A stretch of 64,000 nt of DNA from Flavipsychrobacter sp. (lineage in GTDB: Bacteria; Bacteroidota; Bacteroidia; Chitinophagales; Chitinophagaceae): the NCBI GenBank assembly GCA_031292525.1, contig JARLGY010000045.1:265964-329963 (forward strand), in the 5' to 3' direction. Every line of letters begins with the position of its first letter. The stretch's first letter is position 1. Below, piece after piece: positions 8,663-18,300 of this stretch. The position numbers and the translations under genes were made by a program. Below the pieces are notes generated by a model, which made no database searches, had not been told where the DNA came from, and saw only the letters and a list, made by a program, of their open reading frames with translations.

Positions 8663-9547
8663 CTAATTCTGGCTGTTGATATAACTATCCAGTTCGTAGC
8701 GGTTATTGTTTTCAGTAAATTGGCTTTTTTCAAGATTTGGAAAATTCCCCTTGTCAGTTGTATGTGAGAACGCCCATTTGGCAAGTTCCAGTCTGCTTTC
8801 CTCAAATGTAAGCCATCCCATCATCGCCGCCAGTTGATCTGTATTGAAGGATTTCTTCTTCAAAGCGGACTCCAAAACCTTCAATTTGTCTGTATCTGTT
8901 ATTTTTTCTTTTACCTTTTGCTCTGTTTTTGATACAGCATCAGGTGTCATTGCTACATAATCTGCGGGTACGGGTGCATATGCTTTAGGTGCTGGTGCAG
9001 GGTGCGGATGCATCCGCTCAACGGCAACTGCACCACTTGGCTGGCTATTGTCACCATTACCCTGGTAGTTAGTTCCTTGATAGTTGCGATTACCATTATT
9101 ACCATTACCATTGTTGCCGTTACTCTGCATATTATTTTCATATTGCAAACCATTATTCTCCGGCTGAGCACCCATTGGTGGCAAGTCTTGTATGCTCTTG
9201 TCCAGGTAACCAGTATTTATATCAAGAACAGCATCGGTTAGCTTATGCTTACGTACGCGTATACCGCCCTCATAAACTATTTGCCAATGCCTTTGCTCAT
9301 TGTCGTTACGCTCAAATACTTTTACTCTTATCTTTATATAATGCCTACCCTTAGGCAAGTCGCCCACTGTTAAAGAACTTGCATTTTTAGAAAACCGGCG
9401 CCCATCAACCTCAATACTTATACGGCTGTTATCTCTTGTACTTATGCGCAGAGCACCCCGGTTATCCGGCATGTCATATCCTGGCTGGGCATTTGCAAAA
9501 GGCAATACACCTGCCATCACCAATACTACGAACAATATTTTTTTCAT
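8663..9547 (-). CDS. Secreted DUF4476 protein with Asn/Gly-rich linker
   Basis: A 294-aa exported protein. Residues 1-20 are a signal peptide cut after ANA. Residues about 25-115 form a beta-rich module (LRISTRDNSRISIEVDG...), followed by a low-complexity linker rich in N, G, Q and Y (about 125-170). The C-terminal about 90 residues are a DUF4476 domain, a helical repeat module with the pattern TDKLKVLESALKKKSFNTDQL..MMGWLTFEESRLELAKWAF. DUF4476 is of unknown function and is common in Bacteroidota exported proteins. A second DUF4476 protein is found at 18840. Monocistronic by its isolated position. Confidence 0.85.
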   Translation of the reverse strand: MKKILFVVLVMAGVLPFANAQPGYDMPDNRGALRISTRDNSRISIEVDGRRFSKNASSLTVGDLPKGRHYIKIRVKVFERNDNEQRHWQIVYEGGIRVRKHKLTDAVLDINTGYLDKSIQDLPPMGAQPENNGLQYENNMQSNGNNGNGNNGNRNYQGTNYQGNGDNSQPSGAVAVERMHPHPAPAPKAYAPVPADYVAMTPDAVSKTEQKVKEKITDTDKLKVLESALKKKSFNTDQLAAMMGWLTFEESRLELAKWAFSHTTDKGNFPNLEKSQFTENNNRYELDSYINSQN

Positions 9548-9625
9548 GTATTTGTTTTGTATTTCTCTTTATTTACGACTCAAGAGCTATGCCAAAGTTT
9601 AACTGCTAAACAATACCATGCGTAT

Positions 9626-10366
9626 TTAACAAGCTACTAACAGGGCACATAATATTCCTGCCGATACTCCTGCATTTAACGATTCGGCGCCTCCTTTACG
9701 GGGTATGGTTATCTTTTGCGTAGCAAGCTGCATCACCACTTCTGATACACCTTTCGATTCATTACCAAGAACTAATATGCCATACAGCTGCTTAGGTAAC
9801 TGATAAACATTGCTGCCATGCAGGGTTGCTGCCAACACAGGCATATTCACTTCTTTAAAAAAAACAGGTAGTTCTGCCGTGTGTATCATTACGCGCAAAT
9901 GGCTTCCCATAGCTGCCTGCACTACTTTAGAGTTATAAACATCAACACAACCTGGCGAACAAACAATATGCTTTACGCCAAACCAATCTGCTATACGTAT
10001 GATAGTACCCATGTTACCCGGGTCTTGTATATCATCAAGTGCAAAGCACCATTCTTTTTCAGGGAGAGCCAGGGGAGTGCCAGGCATATGTACTACCAGT
10101 AGCACCTGATTAGGTGTTTGCAATGCAGAAATACTTGCAAGTGTCTGTTCATCTACAATGTGCACTGATGCTTCAGGGTGTTTATTGATGAGGGGTGCAT
10201 GCGCATCTATCCAATGCTGCAAGCCAACTATCATTTCAATTTTTGTAGCTTCACTCAGCCACTCACGGGCTATCTTATCGCCTTCCGCAAGAAACACCTG
10301 GTATTCCTTGCGGTATTTTTGCTGCGTTAATGAACGAATATATTTATTTTGCGCCTTGGACAACAT
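9626..10366 (-). CDS. TrmH/SpoU-family RNA 2'-O-methyltransferase
   Basis: A 246-aa enzyme that transfers methyl from SAM to a ribose 2'-OH of rRNA or tRNA. The three SPOUT knot motifs are present: motif 1 DIQDPGNMGTIIRIADWFG, motif 2 LVLGNESKGVS, and motif 3 ITIPRKGGAESLNAGVSAGI. The N-terminal SpoU substrate-binding region (YQVFLAEGDKIAREWL) precedes it. I place the start at 10366 (MLSKAQNKYIRSL), which matches the usual start in this family and is supported by a TAnnTTTG element at 10373-10380; longer in-frame starts at 10405 and 10411 would overlap the divergent lipoprotein gene. The exact target base cannot be assigned. It heads a block (TamL, nusB, DUF1573, yajC, coaE) that is often conserved in Bacteroidota. 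Confidence 0.9.
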   Translation of the reverse strand: MLSKAQNKYIRSLTQQKYRKEYQVFLAEGDKIAREWLSEATKIEMIVGLQHWIDAHAPLINKHPEASVHIVDEQTLASISALQTPNQVLLVVHMPGTPLALPEKEWCFALDDIQDPGNMGTIIRIADWFGVKHIVCSPGCVDVYNSKVVQAAMGSHLRVMIHTAELPVFFKEVNMPVLAATLHGSNVYQLPKQLYGILVLGNESKGVSEVVMQLATQKITIPRKGGAESLNAGVSAGILCALLVAC

Positions 10367-10372
10367 GCGGTA

Positions 10373-10380
10373 CAAAGCTA
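10373..10380 (-). promoter_or_regulatory. TAnnTTTG promoter element deciding the methyltransferase start
   Basis: TAGCTTTG on the minus strand lies only 6 nt upstream of the ATG at 10366. This makes the 10366 start the best choice and predicts a nearly leaderless transcript. Confidence 0.6.
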
Positions 10381-10403
10381 TGTAACTTGCGCTAACCTTA
10401 GAC

Positions 10404-12875
10404 ATGGGCATAAAGACTACAAAACATAAAAGCTACATTTTATTCCTGTTTATAGGTATAATGTTGTTGGGCGCAAGTTGTAACACAACCCGACAGGTGC
10501 CTGAAGGGCAATACCTGCTCCGGAAAACGTCTATTGTTTTTAAGTCAAGCCATAAAATAAGCCGTAAAAGCGAAATAAAAGATAACCTTGCGCGCATACA
10601 AGCACAAAAACCTAACACTCGTTTCCTGGGTATAGTCCCATTAAAATTGCTGCTCTACAATTCAAGAAGAAAAAAATACCGCGACGATACTACCAATTTC
10701 CAGCTACGGTCTAAGACTGTGGAGAAACCCGTTATTTTTGATACCTCCATGCTGCGTCGCTCTGCTCAGGACATGAAAAGCTACATGTACAATCAGGGCT
10801 ATTTTTATGCGCGTATTACTGATACGTTTAAGTATAAAAAGAGAAAAGCTTATGTCACCTTCAAGGTGATGCCGGGCAAAAATTACCTGGTAGACAAAGT
10901 AAACTATACGGCTGATGACAGCCTTGTAGCAAAAATTGCAAACAATGCAGCAGCTGAAACCGGGCTCAAAAGCAAGAAAGAATTTACAATGAGTATGCTG
11001 GAGGAGGAAAGATCGCGAATCACTACCCTGCTGCGCGACCACGGCTACTACCGCTTTGCCCAGGACAATGTAACTTTCGTATTGGATACTGTTAATAAGG
11101 CCATGTTTCGCGATGTGGAAAATCCTTTCGAAGGCGCAGCAGACTTTATTAAACATCAGCAGGACAATAAAGACCCAACAGTTACCATAAATGTCGTTAT
11201 TAGTATAACAGACGATAGTGCCGTCTATACCCGCTACACCGTAAAAAGTGTACGTGTATTTCCGGATTTTTTGAATAATGCAGACCTGCATAATACTGAC
11301 GTGCTCATTCATAAACAGCAACACGATATAGATTTCTTCTATCACAAATACTACATCAATTCTAATGTTCTGTACCAGCATATGTACTTGTTACCTGGTA
11401 AAGAATATACCCAAAGCGATTATGACAAAACGATAACCAAACTCAATGAATTAGGCATATTCCAGTACATACGCATTGTTTTCCACGAGGATACCGCTAA
11501 TAATAACATGCTGAACTGTGTCATAGAAATGGACAGAACCAAGAAGCATGATTTTTCACTTAACCTTGAAGTGAGCAACGGATCAACCTATACACTGGGG
11601 GTAAGTCCAAGTGTAAGTTATCGCGATAGGAATTTTGCCCACGGCGCCAATCTTTTTACTGCAACCATAAATTTTGGATTAGAAACAATTTATGATGACA
11701 ACCTGGGCACGGGCTTTTTTAATGACTTTTACATTATTACCCGCTATTACGGTTTCAACACCAGTCTCGATATTCCAAAATTCCTTGCACCTTTACCCGC
11801 AAGCCTTTTCAATAATAGCAGTCTGCCGCATACCATCTTTAGTTTTGGATATAATTTGATGGATAGGAATATTACCGGCATCACCACTAATATAGATTCA
11901 TTACAGTCGGCTTCAGCCGATTATTTTACACTCATTAATACCAGTGCAAGTTTTGCCTATAACTGGCACCAGTCGCAAACGGTAACGTGGTCATTGTCAC
12001 CCGCTTTCATCAATATCATCAGGTTGCCCAGGGAGTCTGCAGCCTTCCAGAGAGAGCTTGATTCTAACGAGTTTTTAAAGAATACCTACAAACAAACATT
12101 TATAGAAGGTGAAAACCTCACATTCACATATTCAGATCTTGAAAAGAAAAGAGGAAAGAATTATTCATTTGTAAAACTGGGAATAGAAGAATCCGGCGCT
12201 CTTTTATCCGCTGTAAACAGTTTGGGCACAGCGCTAAACAATCTGTACAACATCAACTATTCTCAATACACCAAGTTCGATTTTGATACACGACACTACT
12301 TTACCTTTCCCAATTCCACAATTGCCGTACGTTTTGTGGGTGGTGTTGGTTTCCCGTACGGTCAGTCTCAAACTTTACCATATATTAAACAGTATTTTGT
12401 AGGTGGTCCTTATAGCCTCCGTGGCTGGCGCATACGCACGCTGGGCCCAGGAAGTTATTATAATCCTGCCGATCAGAATAACATTAATGTCATTGACCGT
12501 ACCGGGGATATAAAGCTGGAATGGAACGGTGAGTATCGGTTTTTCATTGCCAATATTGTGGCTGGTGCGGCTAAATTAAATGGTGCTTTATTTACAGACG
12601 CGGGTAATATATGGCTCACACATGCTGACCCTAGCTACCCTGGTGGCGACTTTCAATTCAGCACTTTAGGCCAGGACATCGCTGCCGATATGGGAGCTGG
12701 GATACGTGTAGATATAGCCTCCTTCCTCACCTTGCGCATGGATGTTGCAATGCCCATAAAGAAGCCTTATGTATTCACAAACGGTGGTTTCGTTTTCAAT
12801 CAGATAGATTTTAATAACCCTACCTGGCGCGCAAATAATATCATTTTCAACCTTTCAATAGGCTATCCTTTTTAG
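10404..12875 (+). CDS. TamL-like BamA/Omp85-superfamily outer-membrane lipoprotein
   Basis: An 823-aa Omp85-type protein. The N-terminus is an SPII signal with lipobox LGASC, as in TamL, the lipidated TamA relative of Bacteroidota. Residues about 30-390 hold POTRA-like alpha/beta repeats (for example YMYNQGYFYARITDTFKYKKRKAYVTFKVMPG). The remaining about 430 residues are a beta-barrel with alternating aromatic strands, the conserved YSLRGWRIRTLG block (Omp85 loop motif, about residue 670) and a final aromatic strand ending in GYPF. It is expected to insert or export proteins or lipids at the outer membrane. No TamB homologue is in the window. The start ATG at 10404 gives a normal signal peptide; it is divergent from and only 37 bp away from the RNA methyltransferase. 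Confidence 0.88.
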   Translation: MGIKTTKHKSYILFLFIGIMLLGASCNTTRQVPEGQYLLRKTSIVFKSSHKISRKSEIKDNLARIQAQKPNTRFLGIVPLKLLLYNSRRKKYRDDTTNFQLRSKTVEKPVIFDTSMLRRSAQDMKSYMYNQGYFYARITDTFKYKKRKAYVTFKVMPGKNYLVDKVNYTADDSLVAKIANNAAAETGLKSKKEFTMSMLEEERSRITTLLRDHGYYRFAQDNVTFVLDTVNKAMFRDVENPFEGAADFIKHQQDNKDPTVTINVVISITDDSAVYTRYTVKSVRVFPDFLNNADLHNTDVLIHKQQHDIDFFYHKYYINSNVLYQHMYLLPGKEYTQSDYDKTITKLNELGIFQYIRIVFHEDTANNNMLNCVIEMDRTKKHDFSLNLEVSNGSTYTLGVSPSVSYRDRNFAHGANLFTATINFGLETIYDDNLGTGFFNDFYIITRYYGFNTSLDIPKFLAPLPASLFNNSSLPHTIFSFGYNLMDRNITGITTNIDSLQSASADYFTLINTSASFAYNWHQSQTVTWSLSPAFINIIRLPRESAAFQRELDSNEFLKNTYKQTFIEGENLTFTYSDLEKKRGKNYSFVKLGIEESGALLSAVNSLGTALNNLYNINYSQYTKFDFDTRHYFTFPNSTIAVRFVGGVGFPYGQSQTLPYIKQYFVGGPYSLRGWRIRTLGPGSYYNPADQNNINVIDRTGDIKLEWNGEYRFFIANIVAGAAKLNGALFTDAGNIWLTHADPSYPGGDFQFSTLGQDIAADMGAGIRVDIASFLTLRMDVAMPIKKPYVFTNGGFVFNQIDFNNPTWRANNIIFNLSIGYPF

Positions 12876-12937
12876 GTATCCTGCCCTATTTTATAAAAAC
12901 ACCTTTTATTCTTGGTTTCAAAATCAATCAAAAGGCT

Positions 12938-12945
12938 TAACTTTG
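12938..12945 (+). promoter_or_regulatory. TAnnTTTG promoter element (nusB)
   Basis: TAACTTTG matches the -7 consensus, and TTGG about 23 bp upstream may be the -33 element. It lies 27 nt before the nusB ATG at 12973 and shows that the longer reading frame from 12943 is not the real start. Confidence 0.6.
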
Positions 12946-12972
12946 CCGCCGCTAAATACGTTCTTAATTATT

Positions 12973-13914
12973 ATGATAAGTCGCAGGAATATCCGGGTGA
13001 AGGTGATGCAAACGCTATATACTATTGCAAGCACAGAGCACACGGAGGTAGCTGAAAGCAAACGCGCCGGCGCCGCAATACTGAACGAAAAGTTGGCGCG
13101 TGCCCTCGACCTGTTCATTATCTCCATCCTTTATACTGTGCGTGCCGCACAATATGCCGAGGCTGATGCTTTACATAGGGCATCAAAATATCTGGTTACA
13201 GATGCTGACAAAAATGTAAATACTAAAATTGCCGGTAACGAATTTTTATGGCAGACACTGGAAAATCAAACTTTTGCCGAAAAAGCTAAAGATCTGAAAA
13301 TACAGCACTTTGTGCATGACGACCAGGTGAAGAAGATATACCTGCAACTTGTAAAAAGCAACGAATATCAGGAATATATTAGCACCCAAAGCAGGACTCC
13401 TAAAGAAGAAAAAGCTATAATAAAATTTATCTGGGAACAGCTTATTCGCGATAGCGAAGATGTACAGGAGTATTTTTACGATGAATTGCAGGGATGGGAA
13501 GACGATAAAGAGATGATCTTCATGCTGATGGACAACTTCTTTAAAAGCAGCGCGAAGGTTAACTTCCTGAACTTGGTAAGCAGCGAAAAAAAGGAATATG
13601 CTGTAAGCCTGATGAATACCGTGCTGGAGAAAGAAGAATATTGTACCACCCTTATACAACCCAGGCTCAATAACTGGGATGCTGAGCGCATTGCAATAAT
13701 AGATATGATATTGCTGCGTATGGGAGTTTGTGAGCTACTGTTCTTCCCCACTATACCAACCAAGGTTACAATCAATGAATATATAGAAGTTGCCAAAATG
13801 TATAGTACCCCTCAAAGCGGTCAATTTGTTAATGGCGTTTTAGACCATATACTTAAAGACCTGGAAAAGGAGAAACAAATAAATAAAGAAGCCCGCGGCA
13901 CCAAAAACAGCTAA
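12973..13914 (+). CDS. nusB: Transcription antitermination factor NusB (long Bacteroidota form)
   Basis: A 313-aa protein whose N-terminal MISRRNIRVKVMQTLYT and C-terminal about 130 residues (LINNWDAERIAIIDMILLRMGVCELLFFPTIPTKVTINEYIEVAKMYS-type block) are the two parts of the NusB fold. The middle carries a long helical insertion, as is usual for NusB of Bacteroidota; the E. coli protein is only about 139 aa. NusB binds boxA RNA with NusE and promotes antitermination of rRNA transcription. The start at 12973 is chosen by homology and by the upstream promoter element. It is followed by DUF1573, yajC and coaE in the same orientation, a conserved block in the phylum. Confidence 0.93.
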   Translation: MISRRNIRVKVMQTLYTIASTEHTEVAESKRAGAAILNEKLARALDLFIISILYTVRAAQYAEADALHRASKYLVTDADKNVNTKIAGNEFLWQTLENQTFAEKAKDLKIQHFVHDDQVKKIYLQLVKSNEYQEYISTQSRTPKEEKAIIKFIWEQLIRDSEDVQEYFYDELQGWEDDKEMIFMLMDNFFKSSAKVNFLNLVSSEKKEYAVSLMNTVLEKEEYCTTLIQPRLNNWDAERIAIIDMILLRMGVCELLFFPTIPTKVTINEYIEVAKMYSTPQSGQFVNGVLDHILKDLEKEKQINKEARGTKNS

Positions 13915-14019
13915 GGGATATCCTCAGTTAAAGCAAATAAATAGTACCGGGATATTTTAATTATGTGATAGCTATTGTAACCCGCCATACCGATTTATTT
14001 TGTTGTCGTTCCTATATCT

Positions 14020-14027
14020 TAACTTTG
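14020..14027 (+). promoter_or_regulatory. TTTG-N17-TAnnTTTG promoter of the DUF1573 gene
   Basis: TAACTTTG at 14020-14027 is preceded by TTTG at 13999-14002 with a spacing of exactly 17 bp, so both halves of the Bacteroidota promoter consensus are present. The start codon at 14042 follows 14 nt after the -7 box. This is the best complete promoter seen in the window. Confidence 0.7.
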
Positions 14028-14041
14028 ACAATAATTTTTTT

Positions 14042-14545
14042 ATGAAGCAGTTATTATACGTTAGCCTGTTACTTTCACTGGCTGCATGCAACCAGTCTGG
14101 CACAGGAACAAAAAGCACTACCGATAGCGGCATGCTAAGCACCTCACTGATATCTAATCCACGTTCAGCAAACGGGATAGATTCGGCAAAAGCCAACAGG
14201 ATGCCATCCATGTCTTTTAAAGATACCCTGCACAACTTCAATACCATACAGGAAGGCGAGCAAGTGATGCACGATTTTGAATTTGTAAACAACGGCAAAA
14301 GCCCACTCATAATCAGTAGCGCTACAGGCTCTTGTGGCTGCACCATAGCAGAATACCCACGCGATCCCATACTTGCAGGCAAGGGTGGTACCATAAAGGT
14401 ATTATTCAACTCCTCTGGCAAGTTTGGCCACCAGGAAAAGTCAGTAACCATTGCTACAAACACAGTACGTGGTATTTATATGCTGTATATACAGGGCGAT
14501 GTGATTGGCACAAAAGAAAATAGTCCTAATGCTAAACCTCAATAA
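14042..14545 (+). CDS. DUF1573 lipoprotein
   Basis: A 167-aa lipoprotein with lipobox LAAC. The mature part has one DUF1573 domain, an immunoglobulin-like beta sandwich with the signature FNTIQEGEQVMHDFEFVN, SPLIISSATGSCGCTIAEYP and KGGTIKVLFNSSGKFG. The GSCGCT motif with two cysteines is characteristic of the family. Function is unknown; in Bacteroidota the gene very often sits between nusB and yajC, as here. It has its own promoter. The start at 14042 is decided by the signal peptide; a longer frame from 14000 would bury it. Confidence 0.9.
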   Translation: MKQLLYVSLLLSLAACNQSGTGTKSTTDSGMLSTSLISNPRSANGIDSAKANRMPSMSFKDTLHNFNTIQEGEQVMHDFEFVNNGKSPLIISSATGSCGCTIAEYPRDPILAGKGGTIKVLFNSSGKFGHQEKSVTIATNTVRGIYMLYIQGDVIGTKENSPNAKPQ

Positions 14546-14578
14546 AACAATATATTTTCATCTCAATAATCAATAATA

Positions 14579-14947
14579 ATGCAAGCAAATTTCGCAACAA
14601 TTTTATTACAGGCAGCCCCCCAGGCAGGTGGCGGTATGATGCCACTTTTCCTGATGGGCGGTATGTTCATCGTAATGTATTTCTTCATGATACGCCCACA
14701 GGCAAAAAAAGCTAAAGACCAGAAAGCTTTTGCAGACAGCATTGCTGTCGACGAGCAGGTGGTTACAACTTCCGGTATCCATGGCCGTATCAACCGTATT
14801 AACGATGATGGCACTTTGCAGCTGGATATTGCACGTGGCACCTTTGTTACTATCGAACGCTCTGCAGTATCTATGGAAATGACGGCTGCTTTCCGTAAAA
14901 AGAAAGAAACAGCTGCTACCACAACTACCGCTACTGTAACTAAATAA
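14579..14947 (+). CDS. yajC: Preprotein translocase subunit YajC
   Basis: A 122-aa membrane protein. After a short periplasmic N-terminus there is one TM helix (about residues 20-38) followed directly by the family signature FFMIRPQAKKAKDQKAF and a cytoplasmic domain with DEQVVTTSGIHGRI. YajC associates with SecDF and assists SecYEG-dependent secretion. It lies 33 bp after the DUF1573 gene and 11 bp before coaE, consistent with co-transcription. The length of about 110-120 aa is typical. Confidence 0.95.
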   Translation: MQANFATILLQAAPQAGGGMMPLFLMGGMFIVMYFFMIRPQAKKAKDQKAFADSIAVDEQVVTTSGIHGRINRINDDGTLQLDIARGTFVTIERSAVSMEMTAAFRKKKETAATTTTATVTK

Positions 14948-14958
14948 TTATTCTCACA

Positions 14959-15561
14959 ATGCTTAAAGTAGGTATTACCGGCGGCATTGGATCAGGCAAG
15001 TCAATTGTATGCCAGGTGTTCTCAACACTTGGCATACCTGTTTTCAGGGCAGACGATGCCGCACGCTACCTGCTTGAAACAAACCCGGACGTAATAACAA
15101 AAGTAAAAGCGCTTCTGGGTGATAATATCTATATAAATGCACTCCCAGATCGTGCTGCTATAGCTGCTATAGTTTTCAAGGATCCTTCTAAGCTCACGCA
15201 GCTTAATGCTATCCTACACCCTGCCACAATAGCATACGGTAATCAGTGGATGGAAACACAGCATGCACCGTATGTGATGAAGGAAGCTGCTATTTTCTTT
15301 GAAAGCGGCAGTTATAAAGACATGGATGTGATGGTAGGCGTATATGCCCCGCAGGAGCTGCGCATCCACCGCGCCATGCAGCGCCCTGGCGCTACCCTTC
15401 CCGATGTTTTAAACCGCATCAGCCAGCAGATGGATGAAGACGAAAAAATGAAACGCTGTGACCATGTCATCATCAATGATGATAACACTGCCGTACTGCC
15501 TCAGATACTAGCCATACACGAAATATTATTGCGGCAAGCAACCATTAATTCACATCATTAG
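14959..15561 (+). CDS. coaE: Dephospho-CoA kinase
   Basis: A 200-aa cytoplasmic enzyme for the last step of coenzyme A synthesis, phosphorylating dephospho-CoA at the 3'-OH. The P-loop reads GITGGIGSGKS at residues 5-15, followed by the substrate-binding RADDAAR (about residue 31) and the lid region QELRIHRAMQRPGA. Full length for the family. It follows yajC after 11 bp, and its last 17 bp overlap the 3' end of the convergent aminopeptidase gene. Confidence 0.96.
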   Translation: MLKVGITGGIGSGKSIVCQVFSTLGIPVFRADDAARYLLETNPDVITKVKALLGDNIYINALPDRAAIAAIVFKDPSKLTQLNAILHPATIAYGNQWMETQHAPYVMKEAAIFFESGSYKDMDVMVGVYAPQELRIHRAMQRPGATLPDVLNRISQQMDEDEKMKRCDHVIINDDNTAVLPQILAIHEILLRQATINSHH

Positions 15562-18160
15562 GATCGTACTCTATACTCTCCAATAGAGCTTTAAACTGCT
15601 TTTGGTTCTCAGGATCTTTTTCTGAGTCATCTAGTCTTTGCAAATATCCCCTTATCAATTCTATACGCTGATCGTCATGTTGTCGTTCTTCCCTATGCTC
15701 GTGCTTGCTTTTTTCAAGGTAGCTCTTGCCCACGTTGTAGAGAAAAGAGGCAAGCCCCATCCGGTACATACGGATACTTTCGTTACTGGCCAGGCTCGAC
15801 ATCACATTTACCGCTTCATCAAAAACCACATCATTCTTTACACGGCGCAGATAATACATTAGCCCTATAGCAAACTGGAACTTATTAGCGCCATACAAGT
15901 GCGGAGCTGCCTTTTGGAATATCACTATATCTTCTTCATTAGCCATACGCCCTATTACGCTCCATATGGCAGCTTGTTCATCACCCTGTGCTCTCGATCC
16001 TATCAGCCCTTTCGCAAGCCTGTAAGCCTCTACACTATCTATTTCCCACAAAGCATCCAGCGCTGTACCTGCCACCATGTAAGAGCTATCTTTTATGGCA
16101 TCAACAAGCACAAGTTTTGCTTCCTCTATCTCCCATTCGCCCAGTACATTCAGCGCACTTGCGCGTACCGCATTTGTGTTCCCGTTTACCGCAAGGTATT
16201 GCACCTGCGCCTGCCATTTTTTGCGTAGTTTTTCATTTTTCACATCGCTCAGCCCATTTAGTGCATATTCTGTTATGTACGGAAATTTCTCCTTCAGGGT
16301 CAGATCTACTATAGTCTGCGCAGTAACATCATCCAGGTCTTTAAAGGCGGCATTTACAGCTAGTCTTTTATTTATATAATCATCGCAGGTCTCATATTGC
16401 TTCAGCCAGCCACTCATCCGCTTATTTTCTTTATAGGTGCCCGCCAGCATATGGTTATAATCTGGCACTACCATCGGCCTAACGCTGTCTTTATAAGCAT
16501 AAACAAACTTTTCGGTTCTTTTCTTTAAGTTCCAATCAACCACTGTTTTGCTATCTGTATATAGTACAGCAGCTTTCAATGGCAGCCTATATACCATATC
16601 TGTATCTTTTTGCACTTGTGTAACGGTTACTGTAAGCTGCTGAGCTGAATCATTAAAATTGTAGTGGATGTCGAGTTCCGGGTGACCTCCATGATAATAA
16701 TATTCATTAAAGAACCAGTTCCAGTCCTGGCCGGTAGCCTCTTCTACGGCCAGCCGCCAGTTGGTAGCTTCTGCCGAATGCAATGCATTACGGGTAAGGT
16801 ATATGTTCATCGCTTTATCAAAAGCAGCATCTCCCATCAATTTATTTAAATACCCGAGCACCGCACCACCTTTCTCATAAGATATCCTGTCGAAAACGGC
16901 CTCACGGTCGTTATAGTAAAAACGCACAAGGGTTGGGTCGGTTGTATTGGTCACGCTCAAATACTTGCGTAGGTCGTCGTTAGCCAGCTTGTCTGCACTG
17001 GCATCGCCATACTTGTGTCTGCGCCACAATTGCTCACTGTAGTTAGCAAACGATTCATTTACGGTAATGTTCGACCATGACTCACAGGTTACATAATCGC
17101 CAAACCACTGGTGAAATAACTCGTGTGATACTACATCCTCAAAATTCTTATCCGCTATCTCCCTGAAATTTTCGTTCATAAACTCTCCGAACAAGCTTGC
17201 AGATGTATTTTCCATGGCACCCGATACATAGTCGCGCACTATCACCTGGTCATACTTATTCCACGGATATTGTACACCTGTGATGTTTGAAAAGTATTCG
17301 ATCATCTCAGGCGTATTATTAAATATTTTGCGTCCGTAAGCTGCAAACCTGGGTTCTACATAGTAGTTTACTTCCTTATCTTTCCAATGGTCCTTTATTA
17401 TAGTAAACTTACCTATAGCAAACATAACAGCATATGCCTGTATGGGTTTGTCCATTTTCCAGGTATCCTTCCGCATCCCGCCGATTTCCTTAGTACTCGA
17501 TATAAGAGCGCCGTTGCTCAGGGTTTGCATGGTATCAGGTACCAGCAGTTCTATTTCTGTAGTGAACCGGGTATTGGGTTTATCAATGGTAGGCATCCAA
17601 TGGCTGTTCGATTCTGTTTCACCTTGTGTCCATATCTGGGAAGGTTTGCCAGGTATTTTGTGGTCCGTATTTATAAAATAAAGACCTCTGTCATCTGTAA
17701 TTGCTGCGCTGCCACCGGTAACACTGCTATATGGCATAGCCTTATAAACAATATGAAGACTGATCGTATCGGCAGCGCTATATACCTTGTTAAAGTTGAT
17801 TTTCAGGCTATCGTTATGATATGTAAATGCTACGGGCCAGGTTAATTGCCCTTTTATCAACTCCACCCGTTGTATGTTCATGCTTTTTGCATCAAGCAGC
17901 AAAGTATCCGTAGCATAGAAATAAGGATGTAATGTAATCCATTCATTAGCATCTGCCGTCTTTTCGTTCCAGTCGAAGGTTAAAGAAACATGGCTGTGCA
18001 TTATTTCCCAAACCTTGTCTGCTGCTGCTCTGTAGGGGTCGCCACTTTTTGCAGTCACCGTTAGGGTATCCAAAACTACTTCCTGGCGGGCGATCTTTTT
18101 AGAATGGCCGCACGATATCAAAAAAGCCGCAGCAACAACAATAGACAAATACTTCTTCAT
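15545..18160 (-). CDS. M1-family zinc aminopeptidase lipoprotein with C-terminal HEAT-like repeats
   Basis: An 871-aa exported metallopeptidase. The start MKKYLS at 18160 gives an SPII signal with lipobox LISC; an upstream in-frame ATG at 18229 would bury it. The M1 substrate-anchoring motif GAMEN is near residue 315, the zinc site HELFHQWFG is at about 346-354 with the third ligand in NESFANYSE some 18 residues later. Residues about 580-850 form helical HEAT-like repeats (for example RASALNVLGEWEIEEAKLVLVDAIKDS), as in the family's C-terminal cap. It removes N-terminal residues from peptides outside the inner membrane, probably feeding peptide nutrition. Its 3' end overlaps coaE by 17 bp. 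Confidence 0.93.
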   Translation of the reverse strand: MKKYLSIVVAAAFLISCGHSKKIARQEVVLDTLTVTAKSGDPYRAAADKVWEIMHSHVSLTFDWNEKTADANEWITLHPYFYATDTLLLDAKSMNIQRVELIKGQLTWPVAFTYHNDSLKINFNKVYSAADTISLHIVYKAMPYSSVTGGSAAITDDRGLYFINTDHKIPGKPSQIWTQGETESNSHWMPTIDKPNTRFTTEIELLVPDTMQTLSNGALISSTKEIGGMRKDTWKMDKPIQAYAVMFAIGKFTIIKDHWKDKEVNYYVEPRFAAYGRKIFNNTPEMIEYFSNITGVQYPWNKYDQVIVRDYVSGAMENTSASLFGEFMNENFREIADKNFEDVVSHELFHQWFGDYVTCESWSNITVNESFANYSEQLWRRHKYGDASADKLANDDLRKYLSVTNTTDPTLVRFYYNDREAVFDRISYEKGGAVLGYLNKLMGDAAFDKAMNIYLTRNALHSAEATNWRLAVEEATGQDWNWFFNEYYYHGGHPELDIHYNFNDSAQQLTVTVTQVQKDTDMVYRLPLKAAVLYTDSKTVVDWNLKKRTEKFVYAYKDSVRPMVVPDYNHMLAGTYKENKRMSGWLKQYETCDDYINKRLAVNAAFKDLDDVTAQTIVDLTLKEKFPYITEYALNGLSDVKNEKLRKKWQAQVQYLAVNGNTNAVRASALNVLGEWEIEEAKLVLVDAIKDSSYMVAGTALDALWEIDSVEAYRLAKGLIGSRAQGDEQAAIWSVIGRMANEEDIVIFQKAAPHLYGANKFQFAIGLMYYLRRVKNDVVFDEAVNVMSSLASNESIRMYRMGLASFLYNVGKSYLEKSKHEHREERQHDDQRIELIRGYLQRLDDSEKDPENQKQFKALLESIEYDPNDVN

Positions 18161-18300
18161 ACCTAACTGAATACGAAACGTGTTTAATAACGAAAGTAAG
18201 GTGAAAAGCCCAAAACAATCATCACGCAAATAAAGGGAAATATTACGGTAACATATCGGTTATGCTGGCGGAAATATATGCACATGCATTTGTAAATCCT

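Noticed and set aside
10704..11381. 225-codon minus-strand open frame
   Set aside because: It lies wholly inside the TamL-like gene, has the residue composition of an antisense shadow and no promoter or homology.
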